From: Lewinellaceae bacterium SD302
GTDB taxonomy: Bacteria > Bacteroidota > Bacteroidia > Chitinophagales > Saprospiraceae
Length of the DNA: 64,000 nucleotides
Reading direction: 5' to 3'
NCBI GenBank assembly: GCA_002591745.1
Contig: PDLQ01000008.1
Location: 124,001-188,000, forward strand
Shown: positions 56,724-64,000 of the stretch, in pieces
Numbering within the stretch: position 1 is the stretch's first letter
Layout of the letters: each line of letters starts with the position of its first letter
The notes under the pieces: model-generated
Seen by the model: only the letters and a program-made list of their open reading frames with translations
The model's database searches: none
What the model was told of the DNA's origin: nothing
Made by a program: the position numbers and the translations under genes

Positions 56724-59700
56724 ATGCGTTTACTTTACCGTATCTCAGTTTTCCTGTTATTGATCTTCACAACGGCCACGGCCGTCCAGGCGCAATGGCT
56801 GAGTTTCATGGAAATTACCGAAACCAATTTGACCCTCAGCAGTGTTGCGAACTCCGATAACGAGGAGAAGGACATGGAGCCGGCAGACCTGAACAACGAC
56901 GGGCTTATGGACCTGATCGTTGTACGTAAAGTGCCCTTTTCCAACGAAAACGGTGCCCCGCAATCCGATCTGTTGCTGATGAACGTCAATGGGGAACTGA
57001 TCGACCAGACCGAACTCTACGCCCCGGAATTTATCACTAACGTCTCCCACGCCCGTGATGTGATCATTGATGATTTCGATAGCGATGGCTGGCCCGACGT
57101 GGTGATTGCTAACACCTTCGGCCAGCTACCACTCTATTACCATAACCTGGGCAATGATATTGACGGAAACTGGCTGGGCCTGAGCGATGAAACCGCAACG
57201 CGCTTTCCCTCGGAACTGGACAACGAAGTTCTCGTTTGTGCCGTAGCGGCCGGTGACCTGGATGGCGATGATGATCTGGACCTCTATTTCATCAATTACC
57301 GTCGCACGGCCAGTACTGATATTGCGGGAGATTTCCTGTTCATCAACGATGGTAACGGAAATTTCACGGCCGAAGGACAAACTAGGCTGGGGGATTTGAG
57401 GAACTCCGCATTCGGTACCGGCGTGGAAATTCGGGACATGGACAACGACGGTGATAACGACATCATCAAAGTAAGTACCCTGTTTTCGGTCCCACCCTGG
57501 AACGAGCGCGGCGTCTTCGTACTCTTCAACGAGGGAGACGGTACTTTTCAAAATTGGCAGGATGTAGCTAATCCGTTTAGCAACTCGATTTACATGATCG
57601 AGATCGCGGATTTCAATCTGGATGGTAAACAAGACCTCTACGTGGTGGATGACGGAGCTGATTTTGTACTGACCGCAGCCGAGATCAATCCAGATAACAA
57701 CATCGGTTACAGTAGCCAGACAATTCCTTTCGCAACTTCTGGCTTTGGCGGTAACGTGCACGCCGGCGACTTCGACCTGGACGGCGATATGGATATCGCT
57801 GTGGCGGATGTGGATATCGACATTCCACCCTGTCAATCGAGCCGCCGTTACGTTTTGCTCGAAAACGATAACGGCACCATCGGCTACCCCCTTTTCGGCC
57901 CGGATCGCGACTGGGAAACCAACGTCTACGATTTCGCCCTTCTGGATATCAATAACGACGGTCTCCTTGATTTCGTTACCGGTAAATGCGAAGGCTATGC
58001 CCTGTTCCTCTCCGACAATTGCGAGCTGGCTCCGATCACCTCCGACTTTGATAATGACGGCATCGCGGACGCCTGCGATGAGTGCCCTACCAATCCCAAT
58101 CCACTCTGCGTAGCTGATCCATCTTTCCCGACCGTAAGTACCGACCTGGCCGTCCCGCGTCAGTGGAACGAATTGCTGCTGGCTTCCATCCGCCGCGATT
58201 TGGCCCGTCCCACCGTACACGCCCGTAACCTCTTTCACGTCTCGGCGGCAATGTGGGACGTCTGGGCCACCTATAAGGAAGAAGGTTGTACTTATCTCTT
58301 CGGCCAAACCGTGGGAGAATTTACCTGCGATGGACCCGAATTTACGCCCGCCGATGTATCGGACCAGGCGATCGAAACAGCCATCAGCTATGCATCCTAC
58401 CGGATTTTAAGCCACCGCTTTGGAAATTCGGTCAATGGAGAAACACTGCAAACCGCCTACGATTTCCACATGGGAGAGCTGGGGCACGACATCAGCTTTA
58501 CCAGTACCGACTACAGTACCGGCTCTGCGGCCGCCCTGGGCAATTTTGTGGCTGAATGTTACGTCAACTTCGGCGCTCAGGATAGCTCCAATGAACAAAA
58601 TGATTACGGTAATACCACTTATGAACCGGTTAACGATCCTTTGGTCGTAGACCTGCCGGGCAACCCGGATATTACCGACCTTAATCGCTGGCAACCGCTC
58701 ACCCTGGAAATTTTTATCGACCAGAGCGGTAATGTAATTCCCGGGGCCACTCCGGAGTTCCTGAGTCCGGAATGGGGTTTTGTAGCGCCTTTCGCCCTGG
58801 CTGATTCCGTTTCTCAGAATCTGGAACGTGACGGAATAGACTTTCAGGTTTACCACAACCCCGGCCCGCCGCCAATGATCGAACTGGACGGCTCCGGCGA
58901 TACCGAAGATTACCAGTGGGGCTTCGCTACGGTTTCTACCTGGTCCGGCCACCTCGATCCGGAAGATGGCGTAATGTGGGACATCTCTCCGGCTGGCGTA
59001 GGCAATATTGTCGACTTCACCAGCGAAGTTTCTGAATACCCCCAATTCTACGACCAATTGGAAGGTGGAGCGGCTAATACCGGCCATGAGATCAATCCGG
59101 TTACCGGGGAAGCCTACTTGCCCAATATGGTCCCCCGGGGCGATTACGCCCGCGTGATTGCTGAATTCTGGGCGGACGGCCCGGATTCCGAGACGCCCCC
59201 CGGCCACTGGTTCACTATCCTGAACGAATACGTGACGGACCACCCGGACTTCGAGCGTAAGATCGCTGGAGAAGGTGAGGAAGTTGATGAGAACGAATGG
59301 TACGTCAAGGCTTACTTTATGCTCGGGGGAGGAATGCACGACGCCGCCGTCACCGCCTGGAGTATTAAGGGCTGGCACGATTATATCCGCCCGGTTTCCG
59401 CCATTCGGGCACTGGGCGACCTGGGTCAGAGTAGTGATCCTGACCTGCCCAACTACGATCCGGCGGGTATGCCGTTGATTGAAGGTCGCATCGAACTGGT
59501 GGAAGTCGGTGACCCGCTGGCCGGCAACGGAAACGTGAACGTCGGTAAGATCAAACTCTGGGCCTGGGCTGGTCACGACGCGATCAACAACGTGGATACC
59601 GACGCCGCTGGCGTAGACTGGATACTAGCCGAAAACTGGATGCCTTACCAGCGACCCTCTTTCGTTACACCCAACTTCGCCGGCTATGTCTCCGGTCACT

Positions 59701-61208
59701 CTACTTTCTCCAGTGCCGCGGCCACTATGCTGACGGCTTTGACCGGTACCGAATATTTCCCTGGCGGTATGGGCAGTTTCGTAGCTGAGCAAGACGAATT
59801 CCTGGTCTTTGAAAATGGGCCGAGTGTAGACGTCGAGCTACAATGGGCGACCTACCAGGACGCGGCCAACGAATCCGCACTCTCCCGAATCTGGGGCGGC
59901 ATTCACCCGCCGGCCGATGATATGCCGGGGCGGATCATGGGTGTACAAATCGGGACGGATGCCTTTACCAAGGCCATCAGCTACTTTACGGATATCGACG
60001 GCAATGGGCAGGCCGATCTCTGCCAGGAGTGTTTTGCCGGAGACCCCTGTGACGACGAAGATCCTACGACCTTTGACGATGTTTTCGACGAAAATTGTGA
60101 TTGTGCAGGCACGCCCTGCCCGGCCGAAGGTACGGCTTGTGATGACGGAGACCCCACCACGGGAAATGACTCGGCAGACGGCTTTTGTGGTTGTGCCGGT
60201 ACGCCTTGCCCCGCTGAAGGGACGGAATGTGACGATAATGATCCCACGACCTTTGACGACGTAGCCGATGGTTTCTGTGGCTGCCTCGGCACACCTTGCC
60301 CCGCAGAGGGAACAGCCTGTGACGACAACGACCCAACGACGGAGAATGACGTAGCGGATGGCTTCTGTGGCTGTGCGGGTACGCCTTGTCCCGTTGCCGG
60401 CACGGCTTGCGACGATGGCAACCCCATGACTTTCGATGACGTAACGGACGGAATTTGCGGTTGTGCCGGCACTCCCTGTCCGGCTGAAGGGACGGAATGT
60501 GACGACAATGATCCGACGACCTTTGATGATGTAGCGGATGGTTTCTGTGGCTGTGTCGGCACCCCTTGCCCGGCGGAAGGCTCGATCTGTGATGATAATG
60601 ACCAAACGACCTTCGACGACGTAGCGGATGGTTTTTGTGGCTGTGCCGGCACCCCCTGCCCCGTGGCGGGATCCAGTTGCGACGATAATGACCCGGCCAC
60701 CTTCGATGACCTGGCGGACGGCTTTTGTGGTTGCGTCGGTACGCCCTGCCCGACGGAAGGAATGGTTTGCGACGATAACGACCCAGCCACCTTCGATGAT
60801 CTGACCGACGGCTTTTGTGGTTGCGTAGGCACCCCTTGTCCGGCGGAAGGAACGGCCTGTGACGATGGCGACCCGAACACGATCAACGACGTACAAGATG
60901 GGTTCTGCAATTGTACCGGTATCTCGTCCACGACAATCTTTGGTAATCAGCCTGACCTGATCGTGTCACTGGCTCCGAACCCGGCTACGGTCGAACTCAA
61001 CGTAGCCGTTCGAACTACCGGAAACGCTGATCTGACGATCTCTGTCTACGATAGCCAGGGCCGTATTCTTTCTACCCAGATGATGCCGAACGTAGGATCC
61101 GAAATGAATTTGCGGGTTTCCACGGCCGACTATCCTGCCGGGCTCTACTTCCTGCAGGTTACCAAAAATGGCCGGCGGGTAAACAAGCGATTTGTAGTGG
61201 TCCGATAG
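56724..61208 (+). CDS. T9SS-secreted FG-GAP / vanadium-haloperoxidase-like protein with Cys-rich repeats
   Basis: A 1494-aa mosaic. Signal peptide to about 24 (AVQAQ); VCBS/FG-GAP calcium-binding repeats at about 50-440 (DLNNDGLMDLIVV, DFDSDGWPDVVIAN, DLDGDDDLDLYFIN and others); one TSP3-like DFDNDGIADACDECP; at about 470-1090 a PAP2-type vanadium-haloperoxidase-like domain with FAGYVSGHSTFSSAAAT and SRIWGGIHPPADDMPGRIMG; then ten Cys-rich units (1103-1401); and a type A sorting domain ending YPAGLYFLQVTKNGRRVNKR. Both His motifs of the PAP2 core are present, so a haloperoxidase or phosphatase activity is possible. Monocistronic. Confidence 0.88.
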   Translation: MRLLYRISVFLLLIFTTATAVQAQWLSFMEITETNLTLSSVANSDNEEKDMEPADLNNDGLMDLIVVRKVPFSNENGAPQSDLLLMNVNGELIDQTELYAPEFITNVSHARDVIIDDFDSDGWPDVVIANTFGQLPLYYHNLGNDIDGNWLGLSDETATRFPSELDNEVLVCAVAAGDLDGDDDLDLYFINYRRTASTDIAGDFLFINDGNGNFTAEGQTRLGDLRNSAFGTGVEIRDMDNDGDNDIIKVSTLFSVPPWNERGVFVLFNEGDGTFQNWQDVANPFSNSIYMIEIADFNLDGKQDLYVVDDGADFVLTAAEINPDNNIGYSSQTIPFATSGFGGNVHAGDFDLDGDMDIAVADVDIDIPPCQSSRRYVLLENDNGTIGYPLFGPDRDWETNVYDFALLDINNDGLLDFVTGKCEGYALFLSDNCELAPITSDFDNDGIADACDECPTNPNPLCVADPSFPTVSTDLAVPRQWNELLLASIRRDLARPTVHARNLFHVSAAMWDVWATYKEEGCTYLFGQTVGEFTCDGPEFTPADVSDQAIETAISYASYRILSHRFGNSVNGETLQTAYDFHMGELGHDISFTSTDYSTGSAAALGNFVAECYVNFGAQDSSNEQNDYGNTTYEPVNDPLVVDLPGNPDITDLNRWQPLTLEIFIDQSGNVIPGATPEFLSPEWGFVAPFALADSVSQNLERDGIDFQVYHNPGPPPMIELDGSGDTEDYQWGFATVSTWSGHLDPEDGVMWDISPAGVGNIVDFTSEVSEYPQFYDQLEGGAANTGHEINPVTGEAYLPNMVPRGDYARVIAEFWADGPDSETPPGHWFTILNEYVTDHPDFERKIAGEGEEVDENEWYVKAYFMLGGGMHDAAVTAWSIKGWHDYIRPVSAIRALGDLGQSSDPDLPNYDPAGMPLIEGRIELVEVGDPLAGNGNVNVGKIKLWAWAGHDAINNVDTDAAGVDWILAENWMPYQRPSFVTPNFAGYVSGHSTFSSAAATMLTALTGTEYFPGGMGSFVAEQDEFLVFENGPSVDVELQWATYQDAANESALSRIWGGIHPPADDMPGRIMGVQIGTDAFTKAISYFTDIDGNGQADLCQECFAGDPCDDEDPTTFDDVFDENCDCAGTPCPAEGTACDDGDPTTGNDSADGFCGCAGTPCPAEGTECDDNDPTTFDDVADGFCGCLGTPCPAEGTACDDNDPTTENDVADGFCGCAGTPCPVAGTACDDGNPMTFDDVTDGICGCAGTPCPAEGTECDDNDPTTFDDVADGFCGCVGTPCPAEGSICDDNDQTTFDDVADGFCGCAGTPCPVAGSSCDDNDPATFDDLADGFCGCVGTPCPTEGMVCDDNDPATFDDLTDGFCGCVGTPCPAEGTACDDGDPNTINDVQDGFCNCTGISSTTIFGNQPDLIVSLAPNPATVELNVAVRTTGNADLTISVYDSQGRILSTQMMPNVGSEMNLRVSTADYPAGLYFLQVTKNGRRVNKRFVVVR
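60030..60926 (+). repeat. Ten-unit 90-bp tandem coding repeat
   Basis: One 29-aa and nine 30-aa units of the pattern CPAEGTACDDxDPTTxxDxx followed by DGFCGCxGTP, each with four Cys. Length is exact, while codons differ between units, so the array is old or kept in frame by selection. Confidence 0.92.
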
Positions 61209-61232
61209 CAGAGGCGCGAGCTCATAATCAGA

Positions 61233-61323
61233 CACTGCTACTTTGTTAGCCAGAAAGACAAGCATAGACATCGGACAATTCCAATCGCTTGTTTAGGGGC
61301 TTATGACTAACAAAGTAGCAATG
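61233..61323. repeat. Inverted pair of CAAAGTAGCA elements after the 1494-aa gene
   Basis: CACTGCTACTTTGTTAGCC (61233-61251) and GACTAACAAAGTAGCAATG (61305-61323) pair around a ~53-bp loop, 25 bp after the stop codon. A further GCAATGCTT/AAGCATTGC hairpin begins in the second copy (61317-61349). Confidence 0.8.
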
Positions 61324-61443
61324 CTTTGCTATCGTCTGAAGCATTGCTTTCGAAGGAATAAAACACTTTAACGAAAAAAATATATTTTCAAAAAAGTGGA
61401 ATCGGCCAATCTCATTCGGTATTGGGGTATAACTGTCTCGTAA

Positions 61444-62166
61444 ATGAGCATATTAAAGCCCTATGAAGCGCCCTCTGGCGGGATTAAGTCCTGGCACGAA
61501 GACGAGCGCCCCCGTGAGAAATTACAAGCTGCGGGGGCCGCTCGGCTTAGTTTGGCTGAACTGCTGGGGATCCTCATTGGTTCCGGTCACGCGGAGGCTA
61601 CCGCAATTGAAGTGGGTCGGGAGATTCTGCGGGCCGCTGATTACGACCTCCACACCCTTGCCCGCTGGCAGCCGGCTGATTTTTGCCGTTTTAAAGGGAT
61701 CGGCCCGGCCCGCGCCGTTACCCTGACCGCCGCCATGGAACTGACGCGCCGCCGGGAAAATCAACGCTTCCGGCCGGATACTCCGCTGATGAATAGCCAG
61801 GATACCTACCAGTACCTCCGTAGTATCCTGGGAGACCTGGAGCACGAGGAATGTTGGCTTGTATGCCTGAGTCAGTCCAACCGGGTACTGGCCACCCATT
61901 TGATCAGTCGCGGCGGTATCACTGGTACCGTAGTGGATGCCCGGGTAGTTTTTCGCCACGCCGTCAATACCGCTCGTTGCGTCAGTCTGATCCTGGCCCA
62001 CAATCACCCCAGTGGTAACCGCCACCCCAGCCCGGCGGATATTCAACTGACCCGTAAACTGGCCACGGCGGCCCGTCACGTTGACTTTACCTTACAAGAC
62101 CACTTGATCGTTACCCAGAGTACTTACTTCAGTTTTGCCGACGAAGGCATGTTGGGGATTGATTGA
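61444..62166 (+). CDS. radC: RadC/JAB-domain protein
   Basis: 240 aa. N-terminal helix-hairpin-helix region (GAARLSLAELLGILIGSGHA, FCRFKGIGPARAVTLTAAME) and the C-terminal JAMM metalloprotease-like domain with LILAHNHPSGNRHPSPADIQ holding the metal ligands. The historic DNA-repair role is doubtful; the biochemical function is unknown. Confidence 0.94.
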   Translation: MSILKPYEAPSGGIKSWHEDERPREKLQAAGAARLSLAELLGILIGSGHAEATAIEVGREILRAADYDLHTLARWQPADFCRFKGIGPARAVTLTAAMELTRRRENQRFRPDTPLMNSQDTYQYLRSILGDLEHEECWLVCLSQSNRVLATHLISRGGITGTVVDARVVFRHAVNTARCVSLILAHNHPSGNRHPSPADIQLTRKLATAARHVDFTLQDHLIVTQSTYFSFADEGMLGID

Positions 62167-62186
62167 AAGACCGTAGCTTATGTAAT

Positions 62187-62366
62187 ATGAAATGGATAAA
62201 AGTTTTGAGGAATACCTTGATTTTCGCCATTGGTTATTTGGCCCTGGGTATGGTGTTCGAGTATTTTTCCAGCGATGTGGATTTTTCAAAAGGCAGAATC
62301 GCGAGGGATTCATTAATTGGTGTGATCGTCGGCTTTTTGGTGGCACTAAGGCATCGGAACGGATAG
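62187..62366 (+). CDS. Small two-span membrane protein
   Basis: 59 aa from MKWIKVLRNTLIFAIGYLAL, with a second hydrophobic segment DSLIGVIVGFLVAL and a basic end RHRNG. It starts 20 bp after radC on the same strand. Unknown function; topology and position support a real gene. Confidence 0.5.
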   Translation: MKWIKVLRNTLIFAIGYLALGMVFEYFSSDVDFSKGRIARDSLIGVIVGFLVALRHRNG

Positions 62367-62371
62367 CTTGG

Positions 62372-63832
62372 TTACTCCCATTTCATGCTTCCAAAAATTG
62401 CTAACGTTCTCTTTCGACCGTCTTTATCCACAGTCTGGAAACTACGCAAGTGCTCTAACTCCGAATGCTCATTTAACATTTCCAAACTCACTTTTCCCTC
62501 TATCTCTGCGTACCAATCGTCCCAGATCACGAGGCTGTTTTCCGGGAAGGGTTGACTTATAGAAGCTTTCGTGAGGACGCGGTGACTGGTTGGGTCAAAG
62601 GGGTCACGCTCCAGGACCATACTCATCGGTGGATAGTAATAGCTGGTAAATTGGTAAGTGGAATAATCCTTGCGGATAAACTCAGCGACCTCCTGCGCCA
62701 TTTTTTGGGGAGCTTTTAACCGGAAGTCTCGGGGGAACTGTACGGAGTATTTTGAAGTGGAATACAGAAAGACTACTACGGTGAGTATGACCACGATATT
62801 GGCAATACGCTTTCCTTTTGCTCCGAACTTGGCCAGTTTCCAGAGTGATTGGGTGCCGGTTAGTGCTACGACGGCGATATAGGGCGCAATCGTCAACATA
62901 TTCCGCGTCAGCCCGAAAGATTTGAACAATCCGAATTTCCAGAAAATAGTGTGGGCACCAATCACGCTGAATACGCCGGCCAGTAGAAAAGCTGGAATTA
63001 AGTGTCGCCGCAGTTCTTTGATCCGTTGCAGTAGCGGAATCGTGATGGCCAGAACACCTACCCAAAAAAACACGTAGATGGGGATGCCGAGAATATTGAG
63101 CAAGCCCTTAATGTAGTGAATCCAGGTACCGGTCTTACCATAGGTGGGAGCCAAAGCAATATTAGGATTCTTCGCAAAAACCCAATTCCAGCTTTGTTCG
63201 AAAAAGAGAGTACCGAACAGTGTGTAAAACAAGTGACCAAATAATAGCAGTGGGATATACCGCAGCCACTCCCGTCGAAGCATAAAATAAACGGCGGCCA
63301 GGGCAAGGAAGAACAAACCCTCCGGCCGCACGAAGGGCATAAATGAGAAGACCAGTGCCGCTAGGGTATTGCGCTCTCTGGCCAGCAGGAAAAGTCCCGC
63401 AATGGCCATAAAGGAAAACATCGGCTCGGTTAGTCCGGAAAGACTTAGTTGCAAATAGTGGGGCATGCACAACAAGAGCGGCATCGCTAGTTCCGCATTC
63501 GGGACCTTCATTTGCCTTGCTACTTTGAAGGCCAGAAATCCAGATCCGATCGCCATGATCGAATTGAAGAACTTAACGCCAATAAAGCCGAACCGGGAAA
63601 AGGGAGCTGCCAGCAAAGTATAAAAAGGCCGCGCCCAGGAATTGATCAACAACTCCGGATAATCAAAGACGTACTTGTTGTGAATGTAATGATTGACGCT
63701 GTCGCCATCATCTCCCGTACCATCCATAAAAAACAGCAAGATTGCTTGCTGAATGATGATCAGCCCGAGCCAGATGGAAACGCGGTATCTGGCGTAGAAA
63801 TTTGAGGGATTTCTTATTTTTAAGGGCGGCAT
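62372..63832 (-). CDS. GT-C type membrane glycosyltransferase
   Basis: 486 aa with about ten membrane spans, an early acidic motif GTGDDGDSVNHYIHN after span 1 and PELLINSWARPFYTLLAAPF in the first large loop, as in mannosyltransferases of the GT-C fold. Later LSGLTEPMFSFMAIAGL and FMPFVRPEGLFFLAL. Substrate unknown. An exact CAAAGTAGCA (63518-63527) lies inside, encoding part of FKVARQMK. Confidence 0.72.
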   Translation of the reverse strand: MPPLKIRNPSNFYARYRVSIWLGLIIIQQAILLFFMDGTGDDGDSVNHYIHNKYVFDYPELLINSWARPFYTLLAAPFSRFGFIGVKFFNSIMAIGSGFLAFKVARQMKVPNAELAMPLLLCMPHYLQLSLSGLTEPMFSFMAIAGLFLLARERNTLAALVFSFMPFVRPEGLFFLALAAVYFMLRREWLRYIPLLLFGHLFYTLFGTLFFEQSWNWVFAKNPNIALAPTYGKTGTWIHYIKGLLNILGIPIYVFFWVGVLAITIPLLQRIKELRRHLIPAFLLAGVFSVIGAHTIFWKFGLFKSFGLTRNMLTIAPYIAVVALTGTQSLWKLAKFGAKGKRIANIVVILTVVVFLYSTSKYSVQFPRDFRLKAPQKMAQEVAEFIRKDYSTYQFTSYYYPPMSMVLERDPFDPTSHRVLTKASISQPFPENSLVIWDDWYAEIEGKVSLEMLNEHSELEHLRSFQTVDKDGRKRTLAIFGSMKWE

Positions 63833-63875
63833 ACGAATTGTACTTGCTGCGGTAAGTTAACCCACCCCGTCACCG

Positions 63876-64000
63876 ATGCCCAAACTAAAAAGCACCAAAG
63901 CCAAAATATTTTATTGGTTCACGTTTAATTTGTTATTAATCACATCCGTCCAATATTTCGTGGAATGGTTGGATGATTCTTCGAATCCGGACTTCTGGAC
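63876..64000 (+). CDS. Start of a gene cut by the window edge
   Basis: ATG followed by 41 open codons to the last base: MPKLKSTKAKIFYWFTFNLL, then LITSVQYFVEWLDDSSNPDF. A basic N-terminus followed by a hydrophobic stretch suggests an inner-membrane protein. Divergent from the GT-C gene. Family cannot be told from this part. Confidence 0.5.
   Translation, partial: MPKLKSTKAKIFYWFTFNLLLITSVQYFVEWLDDSSNPDFW

Noticed and set aside
57126-58307. 393-codon antisense frame in the FG-GAP region
   Set aside because: Shadow of the regularly repeated plus-strand codons; no recognisable protein features.
59981-60931. 316-codon antisense frame with 30-residue repeats (GTPSAGQGVPAQPQKPS-like)
   Set aside because: It is the complement of the Cys-rich coding repeats of the plus-strand T9SS protein, which has signal peptide, domains and sorting tail.

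Overview
The window looks like chromosomal DNA of a Bacteroidota bacterium, most likely a Saprospiria/Lewinella-type marine member. The main signs are three secreted proteins with type IX secretion (T9SS) C-terminal sorting domains, a MurF-Alr fusion, a bacillithiol-system YtxJ protein, a mevalonate-pathway decarboxylase, a membrane pyrophosphatase, COX15-type heme A synthase, and TAnnTTTG-type promoters placed close to start codons. Base composition is near 50% GC. I see no phage, insertion sequence, CRISPR array or rRNA operon.

Layout. 0-6 kb: a glucosaminidase-like protein, a small cold-shock-like protein, a 38-aa membrane microprotein, uvrA, hemB and yidD. 6-17 kb: mostly minus-strand genes (hppA, an RluA-type pseudouridine synthase, a beta-barrel protein, a T9SS protein, a rhodanese lipoprotein, mvaD, a DUF998-like protein, an M1 peptidase) plus one plus-strand lipoprotein. 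17.5 kb: two perfect parS-like 16-mers. 17.5-22.3 kb: the threonine operon thrA-thrB-thrC. 22.4-23 kb: a MazEF-type toxin-antitoxin pair. 23-27.9 kb: a small membrane protein, ctaA, a 575-bp intergenic region rich in DnaA-box-like sites, a GT-C glycosyltransferase, rnhB and ytxJ. 27.9-41.4 kb: a large uncharacterised protein, a PH-like membrane protein, a possible McrB-N-like protein, katG, murF-alr, a PNGase F-like T9SS protein, a gluconolactonase-like lipoprotein, a decayed gene end and tRNA-Met(CAT). 41.5-54.3 kb: an AsmA-like protein, nadA flanked by REP-like palindromes, glycosyltransferases, a Kbp-like LysM protein, an RlmI-type methyltransferase, ugd, a membrane patatin and an M17 aminopeptidase. 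54.4-64 kb: uvrB, a 1494-aa T9SS haloperoxidase-like protein with ten Cys-rich repeats, radC and a second GT-C protein.

The most unusual signal is not a gene. The 10-mer CAAAGTAGCA occurs 18 times on the two strands in 64 kb (about 0.12 expected by chance). Twelve copies lie between genes, most within the longer consensus CTAACAAAGTAGCARTGC. Several form inverted pairs downstream of genes, and four belong to a longer ~46-bp repeat, one of which supplies the stop codon of the MazF-like toxin. This resembles the genomic behaviour of DNA uptake sequences or another genome-wide protein-binding motif; the function is unknown.

The parS pair, the DnaA-box cluster 7.5 kb away, and the change from mainly minus-strand genes on the left to more plus-strand genes on the right make this a candidate replication-origin region. 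Two further repeat families (REP-like palindromes around nadA and an imperfect hairpin upstream of katG and the PNGase gene) mark other gene borders.
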